Below are positions 1 through 6,635 of a stretch of 18,535 nucleotides of DNA, piece after piece. Numbering within the stretch: position 1 is the stretch's first letter; each line of letters begins with the position of its first letter. The notes under the pieces are model-generated. The model did no database searches. It was not told the DNA's origin and was given only the letters and a program-made list of their open reading frames with translations. The DNA comes from JBBQBQ01 sp038317685 (GTDB taxonomy: Bacteria > Desulfobacterota > Desulfuromonadia > Desulfuromonadales > DDH964): NCBI GenBank assembly GCA_038317685.1, contig JBBQBQ010000045.1:1-18535 (forward strand), given 5' to 3'. Made by a program: the position numbers and the translations under genes.

Positions 1-2
1 GG

Positions 3-279
3 CTACGCCGGTCCGGCACTCAGACTGGCGGCATAATCATGAAGGCTTTCCACCTTATTCCCGCTGCCGACCTGTCCGAACATCGGTGCCAGCTCTGCCG
101 ACCAGATCACCGACTTCCATCTGCCCAAGGCGCAAGGCCACGTAACGGCGCCCGATCTCCCTACAGATCTGAACCACCCCGGCGGTCTTTCCGACCCCTC
201 GGTGCCCGACAAGGCAGGGAGTTAAATCGGTCTTGGTGAGAATTTCCCGCACCACCTGTTTCATTTGTTCGACGTTCAT
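3..279 (-). pseudogene. MoxR-type AAA ATPase, N-terminal remnant
   Basis: The frame opening at ATG 279-277 encodes an N-terminal helix and a clear P-loop, GHRGVGKT (residues 25-32), followed by RRYVALRLGQMEVGDLVG (residues 44-61), as in MoxR-like AAA ATPases that remodel partner proteins. After residue 61 the similarity stops. The frame reads 13 unrelated residues to a stop at 55-57. A +1 shift near base 96 gives another open stretch (containing APMFGQVGSGNKVESLHDYA) that closes at 3-5, which I do not recognise. Family members are usually about 280-330 residues, so Walker B, sensors and the lid are missing. An internal deletion or a frameshift plus truncation fits best. It still has a good promoter at 325-353 and a modest AGGA about 11 bases before the ATG. 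A functional micro-ORF is possible but unlikely. Confidence 0.6.
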
Positions 280-324
280 TGCTCACACTGTCCTGATTCT
301 GAATGATTGCTTTACGGGTCAGGA

Positions 325-353
325 ATTGTAGACTATCGCGAAAAACTCCTCAA
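325..353 (-). promoter_or_regulatory. sigma-70-type promoter of the ATPase remnant
   Basis: On the minus strand TTGAGG (353-348) and TACAAT (330-325) are separated by 17 bases, matching 4/6 and 5/6 of the -35 and -10 consensus. The predicted start, near base 318, is about 40 bases upstream of the ATG at 279. It lies just beyond the terminator of the zinc-ribbon gene, so it marks a new transcription unit. Motif inspection only. Confidence 0.5.
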
Positions 354-383
354 GTCTACCCGCACCTTGCCAGGTCGATTCAT

Positions 384-417
384 ATAAAAAAGGCCGGAGA
401 GAATACTCTCCGGCCTT
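384..417 (-). terminator. intrinsic terminator after the zinc-ribbon gene
   Basis: A perfect 12-bp stem (390-401 paired with 406-417) has a four-base loop (402-405). On the minus strand the stem is followed directly by a run of T (386-390 read as A on the plus strand). It begins 33 bases after the stop codon of the 51-residue zinc-ribbon gene and so ends that transcript before the promoter at 325-353. The T run makes the minus strand the working direction. Confidence 0.85.
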
Positions 418-449
418 GAAGTTCTGTTTAAAACGGCCTTCCGCCGTTG

Positions 450-605
450 CTATCCCAAGAAGAGGTTGTGGTTGCGGGCCCGGTTGGCAAGTATGGTGGG
501 ATCAACAACTTCCCCACAGGCGCAACACTTCCACGCATTGAAGGAACGAACAAAATCGTAATACTTTTCTGCGTACATCCTTCCTCTGCATTTGGGACAT
601 TTCAT
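450..605 (-). CDS. small zinc-ribbon protein (51 aa)
   Basis: ATG at 605-603, TAG at 452-450, 51 codons. The protein starts MKCPKC and carries a second cysteine pair at C27 and C30 (WKCCACGE, residues 25-32), giving a CxxC...CxxC zinc-ribbon layout, with an extra cysteine at C28. The C-terminal half reads VDPTILANRARNH, a phrase I recall from short conserved zinc-ribbon proteins of Geobacter-like bacteria. A good ribosome site, AAGGGGG, lies 7-8 bases upstream of the ATG, and an intrinsic terminator follows 33 bases after the stop. It is 141 bases downstream of the comEA-like gene with its own structured leader, so it may be a separate unit. The molecular role is unknown; nucleic-acid or protein binding is inference from the fold. 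Short length, cysteine pattern, ribosome site and terminator together make a real gene likely. Confidence 0.85.
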   Translation of the reverse strand: MKCPKCRGRMYAEKYYDFVRSFNAWKCCACGEVVDPTILANRARNHNLFLG

Positions 606-633
606 GATGTTACCCCCTTGTACATGAGTAAAT

Positions 634-677
634 ACGGCTTGCGTTGACTGGTGCAGATAGACATCTACACAAGCCGT
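634..677 (-). promoter_or_regulatory. long hairpin in leader of zinc-ribbon gene
   Basis: Two nested inverted repeats: outer arms 634-640 and 671-677 (7 bp) and inner arms 651-658 and 663-670 (8 bp) around the loop 659-662. One arm carries a 10-base bulge (641-650). The single plus-strand mismatch (654/667) becomes a G-U pair in the minus-strand RNA, so the structure is complete only in RNA of the same sense as the zinc-ribbon gene. No T run follows, so it is not a plain terminator. It ends 28 bases before the ATG. Function unknown; a leader control element is inference. Confidence 0.4.
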
Positions 678-681
678 GCCA
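666..681 (-). promoter_or_regulatory. possible sigma-54 promoter, imperfect -12
   Basis: Minus-strand TGGCACG followed by GCTT and GTGTA resembles the -24/-12 consensus (TGGCACG, four bases, TTGC): the -24 half is perfect, but the -12 half has GT in place of GC. It would start RNA near base 655, 50 bases before the zinc-ribbon ATG. It overlaps the arm of the 634-677 hairpin, so the two readings partly exclude each other. Weak call. Confidence 0.25.
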
Positions 682-746
682 GCTTCAGGGAGAAGGGGAT
701 AAAAAGACTCAGCAATTCAGGATGAAAAATTTTTTCCGTCTATTTT

Positions 747-1325
747 TCAAGGAGTTTCAGGGGCCAATGAAAAACCAAAAAAATCTCGCCAGGCGGCGAT
801 ACGCTTCGGGCCAACCCCTTTGACCCGCTGCAGGCCTTCCAGGGAGCGAAAATCGCCATATTTTTGACGGTCAAGTTCAATCTGTCGGGCCAGCGCGGGT
901 CCGGCCCCGGGCAATACCTCCCAATCCTTGACCACCATCCGGTCCGGGTGGAGAGGGATCGCTAGCGCGAGACGTTGTCCCGCTGGCATCCAAAAAGGCA
1001 TAATGTCAGTGATTACGGACTTTTTTAGGACAAGGTCAAAGCCTTGGCCGGGGATCAGAAAAACATCGAGACAAGGGCTGGCGGCAAGATCCGGCGCCAG
1101 CGGAAGGTCCGTCAATCGGATGACGCTTCTGAGGGTCTCGCCGTCAGAAATTTGATGCACCCCGGGCTGGGGGAAACCATCACCTAGAAATATCGGCATG
1201 AGGAGGGGGAAAACAGCTGGAGCCGGTCGCGCTTCGCGGGGGCGAAACAGCGGCCGGCTCCACTCCACGCCCAGCCAGGCGAGGAGAGCGATCACCAGCA
1301 GGGTCGTCCCTGCCTGGTATCTCAC
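747..1325 (-). CDS. ComEA-like helix-hairpin-helix protein
   Basis: 192 residues from a GTG start (1325-1323) that overlaps the cimA stop by four bases (GTGA), implying translational coupling. Residues about 7-23 form one hydrophobic segment (TTLLVIALLAWLGVEW) that would anchor the protein in the inner membrane facing the periplasm. Residues about 50-100 (GVHQISDGETLRSVI) resemble the beta-grasp/SLBB part of ComEA. The end carries two helix-hairpin-helix motifs, LPGAGPALARQI (138-149) and LQRVKGVGPKRIAAW (165-179), the DNA-binding unit of competence protein ComEA. In competent bacteria ComEA binds incoming double-stranded DNA at the periplasmic face. No other com genes are visible, so a role in DNA uptake here is inference. 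Longer than the minimal ComEA domain proteins. Confidence 0.75.
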   Translation of the reverse strand: MRYQAGTTLLVIALLAWLGVEWSRPLFRPREARPAPAVFPLLMPIFLGDGFPQPGVHQISDGETLRSVIRLTDLPLAPDLAASPCLDVFLIPGQGFDLVLKKSVITDIMPFWMPAGQRLALAIPLHPDRMVVKDWEVLPGAGPALARQIELDRQKYGDFRSLEGLQRVKGVGPKRIAAWRDFFGFSLAPETP

Positions 1326-2905
1326 GCCTGACCGGTCTCCTCCTGGTCTTTGACCAGCTTGAACAGCAGAGCATCAACCAAAGCATGGTAGGACGCATCG
1401 ATGATATTGTCGGAGACGCCGACGGTCCCCCAACGGGAGGTCTTATCCCCCGATTCGATCAGCACCCGGGTGACGGAAGCCGTCCCTTTGCCAGCCGGCA
1501 GCACCCGCACTTTATAATCAAGTAACTTCATTTCCTTGAGTTGCGGATAGAAGTTTTCAAGAGCCTTGCGTAAGGCATGATCAAGAGCGTTGACGGGACC
1601 GTTGCCTTCCGCCGCGGTATGTTCGATCCTGCCGCCGACCTTGACCTGTACCGTTGCTTCGGAAGAGGGTTTTTCATCTTCGTGGCGTTTGGTATCGATG
1701 ACCCGGAAACCGATAACGGAAAAGTAGTGGCGAAGGGTCCCGAGGGCTTTGCGCATCAGCAGTTCGAAGGAGGCTTCAGCCCCTTCGAACTGGTAGCCCT
1801 TGTTCTCCATCTCCTTGATTTCCTCAAGGATTTCGAGGGTCACCGGATCTTTGCTGTCAAGATTAATGTGGTATTCTTCGGCTTTGACCAGAATATTGGA
1901 GCGGCCGGAGAGATCGGAAACCAGGACCCGGGTCACATTGCCAACCCGTTCCGGACGGATGTGCTCATAGGTCTCCGGATGGCGCTGGATAGCCGAGACA
2001 TGAACCCCGCCTTTGTGAGCGAAGGCCGAATTGCCGACATAGGCCTGATGCTTGTCCGGAACCAGATTGGCCAATTCGTAGACAAATCGCGAAACCTCCC
2101 GCAACCGGCCCAGCTGCGCATCGGAAACGCACTCCTTGGCGAGCTTCAGCCTGAGTCCCGGGATGATCGAACAAAGGTTGGCGTTGCCACAACGTTCCCC
2201 GAAACCGTTGATCGTCCCCTGGACGTGCACGATCCCCGCCGCGACCGCAACCAGCGTGTTGGCAACCGCGCATTCACCGTCATTATGCGTATGGATGCCG
2301 AGGGGAGTGCTGATCACCTGCTGGACTGCTGCGATAATGGCCGGAAATTCGTAGGGCATGGTGCCGCCGTTGGTATCACAGAGCACGATGCAGTCGACGC
2401 CGGCAGCTTGAGCAGCTTCCAGGGTCTTGAGGGCATAGGCGGGATTGGCCTTGTAACCGTCGAAGAAGTGCTCGGCGTCGTAGATCACCTCGGGAACATT
2501 CTGTTTGAGGTAGGCCAGGGAATCGTTGATCAGCTCCAGGTTTTCCTCGAGGGTGATGCGCAGGGCTTCATGGACATGGAAATCCCAGGTTTTGCCGAAA
2601 ATGGTCACGACGTCGGCTTCGGATTGAATCAGGGTCCGGATGTTGCCGTCCTTGTCCGGAGTGATCTTGGCCCGCCGAGTGGAACCGAAGGCAGCGATCC
2701 GTGCTTGCTGCAGCGTGACCTTGCGGATTTCCTTGAAGAAGGCAATGTCCTTTGGATTTGACCCGGGCCAACCGCCTTCGATGTAATGGATGCCGAGTTC
2801 GTCCAGCTTCTGGGCAATCCGCACTTTGTCCTGGACCAGAAAGGAGATATCCTCACCCTGGGTTCCGTCCCGCAGTGTGGTGTCGTACAGCTTGATCAGA
2901 CTCAT
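1322..2905 (-). CDS. cimA: (R)-citramalate synthase
   Basis: 527 residues, ATG at 2905-2903 with AAAGGAT about 8 bases upstream. It condenses pyruvate and acetyl-CoA to (R)-citramalate, the first step of the threonine-independent route to isoleucine. The N-terminal DRE-TIM barrel shows YDTTLRDGTQGE (residues 7-18, with R12 and D13), the metal ligands HTHND (205-209), and GFGERCGNANL (234-244). The barrel is followed by a linker and a LeuA-type allosteric dimer domain (about 390-520, VKVGGRIEHTAAEGNGPVNA). The start MSLIKLYDTTLRDG, the length near 530 and the DGTQGEDISF signature fit the CimA family of Geobacter-type bacteria rather than 2-isopropylmalate synthase or homocitrate synthase. lysC lies 88 bases upstream and the comEA-like gene overlaps the stop. 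The allosteric domain suggests isoleucine feedback, by family knowledge. Confidence 0.92.
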   Translation of the reverse strand: MSLIKLYDTTLRDGTQGEDISFLVQDKVRIAQKLDELGIHYIEGGWPGSNPKDIAFFKEIRKVTLQQARIAAFGSTRRAKITPDKDGNIRTLIQSEADVVTIFGKTWDFHVHEALRITLEENLELINDSLAYLKQNVPEVIYDAEHFFDGYKANPAYALKTLEAAQAAGVDCIVLCDTNGGTMPYEFPAIIAAVQQVISTPLGIHTHNDGECAVANTLVAVAAGIVHVQGTINGFGERCGNANLCSIIPGLRLKLAKECVSDAQLGRLREVSRFVYELANLVPDKHQAYVGNSAFAHKGGVHVSAIQRHPETYEHIRPERVGNVTRVLVSDLSGRSNILVKAEEYHINLDSKDPVTLEILEEIKEMENKGYQFEGAEASFELLMRKALGTLRHYFSVIGFRVIDTKRHEDEKPSSEATVQVKVGGRIEHTAAEGNGPVNALDHALRKALENFYPQLKEMKLLDYKVRVLPAGKGTASVTRVLIESGDKTSRWGTVGVSDNIIDASYHALVDALLFKLVKDQEETGQA

Positions 2906-2927
2906 CGCATTATCCTTTTCATAGGGA

Positions 2928-2953
2928 TAGGGGCGATCACAGGATCGCCCCTA
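2928..2953 (-). other. 11-bp perfect hairpin between lysC and cimA
   Basis: TAGGGGCGATC (2928-2938) pairs perfectly with GATCGCCCCTA (2943-2953) around a four-base loop. It lies in the 88-base gap, 41 bases after the lysC stop and 23 bases before the cimA ATG. On the minus strand it is followed by TCCCTATG rather than a T run, so it is a poor terminator. RNA processing, stabilisation of the lysC message end or translational control of cimA are possible; none can be decided from sequence. Confidence 0.55.
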
Positions 2954-2993
2954 AGCCTTGTTGGTCACCGGTTGGGCATCACCTGCCGCAGCC

Positions 2994-4226
2994 TCATTCC
3001 GCCTTCACGTCCTTTTTGGCCAGGCCGAACGCTTCATGCAGCACCCGCACCGCAAGTTCGGTGTACTTGGCGTCGATCACGCAGCTGACCTTGATCTCGC
3101 TGGTAGAGATCATCTGAATGTTGATCCCTTCCTGGGAAAGGGTCTGAAACATTTTGCTGGCAATCCCCGAGTGGGAACGCATGCCGACGCCGACGATGGA
3201 AACCTTGGCGATCGCCTCATCGGAACGCACGGTGGCGGCACCGATTTCCTTGGCGGTCTCCTCGACGATCTTCAGGGCCTTTTTAAAATCACCCTTGGGG
3301 ACGGTGAAGGTCAGATCGGTGTAGCCCTCATGGGAAACGTTCTGGATGATCATGTCGACAGTGATATTGGCGTGCGACAACGGCGTAAACAGCTGGGATG
3401 CAATCCCCGGCTTATCAGGTACACGCAGCACGGAAATCTTGGCCTCGTCCTTGTTGTAGCTGATCCCCGAAACCAAAACGGTTTCCATATCGGCATCCTC
3501 CTTCATCACCAGGGTCCCTGGATTGTCGTTAAAACTCGAACGGACATGGACCACCACGCCGTATTTCTTGGCAAACTCGACACTACGAATCTGAAGCACC
3601 TTGGAGCCGAGGGAGGCCAGCTCAAGCATCTCGTCGTAGGAGATCTTGTCGAGCTTGGAGGCATCCGCCACTATCCGCGGGTCGGTCGTATAGACGCCGT
3701 CGACATCGGTGTAGATTTCACAGACATCGGCTTTGAGCGCCGCCGCCACCGCCACCGCCGAGGTATCGGAACCACCGCGCCCGAGGGTCGTGAGATTCCC
3801 TTCCCGGTCGACTCCCTGGAAGCCGGCCACCACCACGATGGCGCCATTTTTAAGATCCTCGCGGATTTTCTTGTCCTCGATCTTCTCGATGCGTGCTTTG
3901 GAGAAGGAACTGTCGGTGATCATTGGAATCTGCCAGCCGCAATAGCTCTTGGCCTTGTACCCCATCGATTGGAGACACATGGCAAGAAGACCGATGGTGA
4001 CCTGTTCGCCGGTGGCGACCATCACATCGTATTCCCGTTCGCTGGGGAACTCGCACATCTCGGTGGCAAGGGCCACCAGCTTGTTGGTTTCGCCGGCCAT
4101 GGCCGAAACGATCACCACGACGTCATTGCCGTCGTCATAGGTTTTGGCCACTCGCCGGGCCACATTGCGCATCCGGTCAACGGTTCCGACCGATGTCCCA
4201 CCATACTTCTGGACAACCAGGGCCAT
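2994..4226 (-). CDS. lysC: aspartate kinase
   Basis: 410 residues, ATG at 4226-4224 with a strong AAGGAGG about 10 bases upstream. It phosphorylates L-aspartate with ATP, the committed step to lysine, threonine, methionine and diaminopimelate. The amino-acid kinase domain (1-245) shows KYGGTSV (7-13), SAMAGETNKL (41-50), TLGRGGSDTSA (147-157) and EIYTDVDGVYTTDPR (170-184). Two ACT domains follow (about 265-335 and 340-405; VPDKPGIASQLF at 269-280, HSGIASKMF at 352-360), the usual amino-acid-binding feedback unit. Length and layout match the monofunctional LysC class; no homoserine dehydrogenase domain is fused. It sits 52 bases after the dihydrolipoyl dehydrogenase gene and 88 bases before cimA, linking aspartate-family and isoleucine synthesis. 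No lysine riboswitch is visible in the short gap, so control is probably allosteric. Confidence 0.95.
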   Translation of the reverse strand: MALVVQKYGGTSVGTVDRMRNVARRVAKTYDDGNDVVVIVSAMAGETNKLVALATEMCEFPSEREYDVMVATGEQVTIGLLAMCLQSMGYKAKSYCGWQIPMITDSSFSKARIEKIEDKKIREDLKNGAIVVVAGFQGVDREGNLTTLGRGGSDTSAVAVAAALKADVCEIYTDVDGVYTTDPRIVADASKLDKISYDEMLELASLGSKVLQIRSVEFAKKYGVVVHVRSSFNDNPGTLVMKEDADMETVLVSGISYNKDEAKISVLRVPDKPGIASQLFTPLSHANITVDMIIQNVSHEGYTDLTFTVPKGDFKKALKIVEETAKEIGAATVRSDEAIAKVSIVGVGMRSHSGIASKMFQTLSQEGINIQMISTSEIKVSCVIDAKYTELAVRVLHEAFGLAKKDVKAE

Positions 4227-4278
4227 AATTAACCCATCCTCCTTTTTCCCGGGAAAAGCGGCGTCATGCCGCGTTTTG

Positions 4279-5691
4279 TCAATCCTGCCGGGGAACCCGC
4301 CGACTGCGGGCGCCCATTTTATGAACGGCCAGTCCCTGACTATCCTCGGCGGCCTCTTTGACCAATTCCGGCAAGGTGGGATGCGCGTGGATCACGGCCG
4401 CCAGATCCTCCGCCGTCATCCCTTGGTGCATCGCCACGGCGACTTCGGCGATCAGAGTGGAGGCCTCTTCGCCGACGCCCGCGGCCCCGAGAATTTTTCC
4501 GCTCCCCTGCTCGGCCACAAGCTTGAACAGTCCCCGTGGCTCCCCGTCGCAAAGAGCTTTGCTCGAAGCCTGGAAAGCAAACCGTCCAACCGTCGCGGCA
4601 ATCCCCTGTTCCTTGCATTCCGCCTCGGTCAGGCCGACCTGGCCGATTTCGGGAAGGGTGAAGATTGCGCTCGGCACCACCCGGTAATCGGCCTGGGCCG
4701 CACCGCCCAGGGCGTTGCTCACGGCAACGCCGCCCTGGTAGGAAGCGACATGGGCAAGTTGAATGATATTGGTGACATCGCCGATGGCATAAATCCCCGG
4801 GACCGACGTCTCCATCCGCTCATTGACAACTACCGCCCCCCGCTCCAGGCGAACACCCGATTCCTCCAACCCCAGCCCGGCGCTGTTGGGGACCCGGCCG
4901 ACCGCCACCAGCACCTTGCTGACGGTCAGAACTTCGCCGCCGGCAAGGGTGACGCGGACCACGTTGCCGCTCGATTCGAGCCCGGCGACTGCCGTGCCGG
5001 TGTGGACCGCAATGCCGAGGGTCTGGAAGGACTTCTCGACTTCACGGACGATCTGGCGGTCACTTCTGGCGAGGATTTCGGGAAGCTGCTCGACGATCGT
5101 CACTCGGCTCCCCAAGGTGCCGAAAATCGAGGCGAATTCACACCCGATGTAGCCGCCGCCGATGACCAGCAAACTCTCGGGAAGCTCTTTAATAGCAAGA
5201 ATTTCCTGGCTGGTCAAAACATTTTTCCCGTCGATCGGGAGGGCTTTGGGGCGGGCAGGCAGCGAGCCGCTGGCCACGATGATCCGCCGGGTCCGGATGT
5301 GTCCGACCATCCCCTGGGAGCGGATGCGGATCTGTCCCGGACCTTCGATGGATGCGGTGCCGGTAAAGACGTCGATCCGGTAGCCTTTGAGGAGTTGCTC
5401 GACCCCTCCGACCAGCTTGGCCACGACGGCGTCCTTGCGTTCTGCCGCCAGGGCGTAATCGAAGGTCACAGCCCCAAGGTGGAACCCATGGAGTTCGACT
5501 CCCGACAGGCGGTGCCGCATCTGGGCGGTGGCAAAGAGGGCCTTGGTGGGGATACAGCCGCGGTTCAGACAGGTGCCGCCGACCCGATCCTGCTCGATGA
5601 CGCAGACCTTGGCTCCCTGCTGCGCGGCACGAATGGCGGCCACGTAGCCGCCCGGGCCGGCGCCGATGATGGCAATGTCGAATTCGGTCAT
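4279..5691 (-). CDS. lpdA: dihydrolipoyl dehydrogenase (E3)
   Basis: 470 residues from ATG 5691-5689, whose ATGA overlaps the tsaE stop; GAGGGATC just upstream is the ribosome site. The frame stays open to 5853, but that part lies inside tsaE and looks like shadow sequence. The flavoprotein reoxidises dihydrolipoamide with NAD+. Visible parts are the FAD-binding IIGAGPGG (8-15), the redox disulfide GGTCLNRGC (C41, C46), the NAD-binding VIGGGYIGCEFAS (176-188), the second FAD motif YAIGDV (301-306), and a C-terminal interface domain with the catalytic HAHPTLPE (H437, E442). All key residues are present, so it should be active. No pyruvate or 2-oxoacid dehydrogenase E1/E2 or glycine-cleavage genes are adjacent, so its partner complex must be encoded elsewhere. 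The basic tail (ARSRRVPRQD) is a small peculiarity. Confidence 0.9.
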   Translation of the reverse strand: MTEFDIAIIGAGPGGYVAAIRAAQQGAKVCVIEQDRVGGTCLNRGCIPTKALFATAQMRHRLSGVELHGFHLGAVTFDYALAAERKDAVVAKLVGGVEQLLKGYRIDVFTGTASIEGPGQIRIRSQGMVGHIRTRRIIVASGSLPARPKALPIDGKNVLTSQEILAIKELPESLLVIGGGYIGCEFASIFGTLGSRVTIVEQLPEILARSDRQIVREVEKSFQTLGIAVHTGTAVAGLESSGNVVRVTLAGGEVLTVSKVLVAVGRVPNSAGLGLEESGVRLERGAVVVNERMETSVPGIYAIGDVTNIIQLAHVASYQGGVAVSNALGGAAQADYRVVPSAIFTLPEIGQVGLTEAECKEQGIAATVGRFAFQASSKALCDGEPRGLFKLVAEQGSGKILGAAGVGEEASTLIAEVAVAMHQGMTAEDLAAVIHAHPTLPELVKEAAEDSQGLAVHKMGARSRRVPRQD

Positions 5692-6179
5692 GATCCCTCT
5701 TGGTTTTCTGCCCAGGCCTCGGCCATGCTGCCTAACAGCGCCTGGGCGGCAGGGCCCCGGGCCATGAAGGTGAGGACACGTTGTTCCTCCCCGGCATATG
5801 CCAGGGCAATGTGGAGTCCGGCGCGATCCGGCGCCAACAGCTGGCTGGCCCATTCAACCACGGTCACACCGGGACTTCCGATGACTTCCTCAAAATCGAC
5901 ATCGGCCAACTCTTCAGGATGGGAAAGCCGATAAAGGTCGAAATGGAAGAGTTCGCGGCGGCCGGAATAATGGTTCATCAGGGCATAGGTCGGACTGGTG
6001 ATCGCGGTATCCTCCGGCACCCCGAGACCGACGGCGATCCCCTGGGTCAGGCAGGTCTTGCCGCTGCCGAGATCCCCATCAAGAAAGATGGCCAGATCCG
6101 TTTCGATCAGTGCCCCGAGCCGGCGCCCGAGGGCCCGGGTTCGTTCGGGACCGATGGACGTCACTTGCCACGGTTCCAA
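5688..6179 (-). CDS. tsaE: tRNA t6A synthesis ATPase TsaE
   Basis: 163 residues, ATG at 6179-6177, three bases after the CBS-domain gene. TsaE is the small ATPase that works with TsaB and TsaD to make N6-threonylcarbamoyladenosine at position 37 of ANN-decoding tRNAs. It shows the Walker A loop GDLGSGKT (35-42), the conserved switch region SPTYALMNHY (62-71), HFDLYRL (79-85) and VVEWA (107-111), in the order expected for the family (YjeE). Length is normal, about 150-165. Its stop overlaps the lpdA start by four bases. Neighbourhood with nnrD is familiar from many bacteria, where yjeE and yjeF are adjacent; here one CBS-domain gene separates them. Confidence 0.93.
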   Translation of the reverse strand: MEPWQVTSIGPERTRALGRRLGALIETDLAIFLDGDLGSGKTCLTQGIAVGLGVPEDTAITSPTYALMNHYSGRRELFHFDLYRLSHPEELADVDFEEVIGSPGVTVVEWASQLLAPDRAGLHIALAYAGEEQRVLTFMARGPAAQALLGSMAEAWAENQEGS

Positions 6180-6182
6180 ACC

Positions 6183-6632
6183 TTAGCGCCCCATGCTGCG
6201 CACGATGTCGAGGCGCGCGACCACCCCGACCAACTTCTCCCCGTCCAGCACCGGGATCAGGTGCGCTTTCTGCTCACTCATCATCTCGGCGATTTCGCTC
6301 ACCGGGGTCTCCGGAGAGCAGGTCACGACTTCTCGGCGGCAGATGTCGGCGACCTTGCGGGCGGTAATCCGCTCCACCTCAGCCTGAAACTTCTTTTCGC
6401 TTTCAAGGTACAGGACCCAGTCAAAAAGGGCAAAAACGGTCGGAATGTGGAGAGGCCGGTCGAGTTCCACCAGATCGTCCTGGCTGACAATGCCGAAGAG
6501 GCGGTCCTGGTCATCGAGGACCGGCATGGCGTTGACCCGCCGGTCGACAAAGATCCGGGCGAGTTCCTCGATGCCGGTTTCAGGGGAGACGGTGTGCACC
6601 TCGGTGGTCATGATCTCTTTAGCGGTAAGCAT
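6183..6632 (-). CDS. CBS-domain pair protein
   Basis: 149 residues made almost entirely of two CBS modules: residues about 5-58 (IMTTEVHTVSPETGIEELAR, with VNAMPVLDDQDRLFGIVS) and about 90-148 (VADICRREVVTCSPETPVSE, then AHLIPVLDGEKLVGVVARLD). A roughly 30-residue linker joins them, containing FALFDWVLYLESEKKF. Such stand-alone Bateman modules bind adenosine nucleotides and usually act as energy or nucleotide sensors, but no partner enzyme can be named. Three bases separate it from nnrD upstream and three from tsaE downstream, so it is part of the same message. The start ATG at 6632-6630 is preceded by a weak ribosome site in the end of nnrD. Possible ligands given the neighbours are AMP/ATP, NAD(H) or c-di-AMP; this is inference. 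Confidence 0.85.
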   Translation of the reverse strand: MLTAKEIMTTEVHTVSPETGIEELARIFVDRRVNAMPVLDDQDRLFGIVSQDDLVELDRPLHIPTVFALFDWVLYLESEKKFQAEVERITARKVADICRREVVTCSPETPVSEIAEMMSEQKAHLIPVLDGEKLVGVVARLDIVRSMGR

Positions 6633-6635
6633 CGA

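Noticed and set aside
1577..2761. Long open frame (394 codons) on the plus strand opposite cimA
   Set aside because: It is the antisense of a clear cimA; it has no recognisable domain and its open state reflects high G+C codon bias.
4277..4282. TTGACA on the minus strand before lysC, overlapping the lpdA stop
   Set aside because: No acceptable -10 at 16-19 bases; probably chance.
5692..5853. 54-codon upstream extension of the dihydrolipoyl dehydrogenase
   Set aside because: It lies inside tsaE and is low-complexity shadow sequence; the ATG at 5691 gives the normal flavoprotein start.
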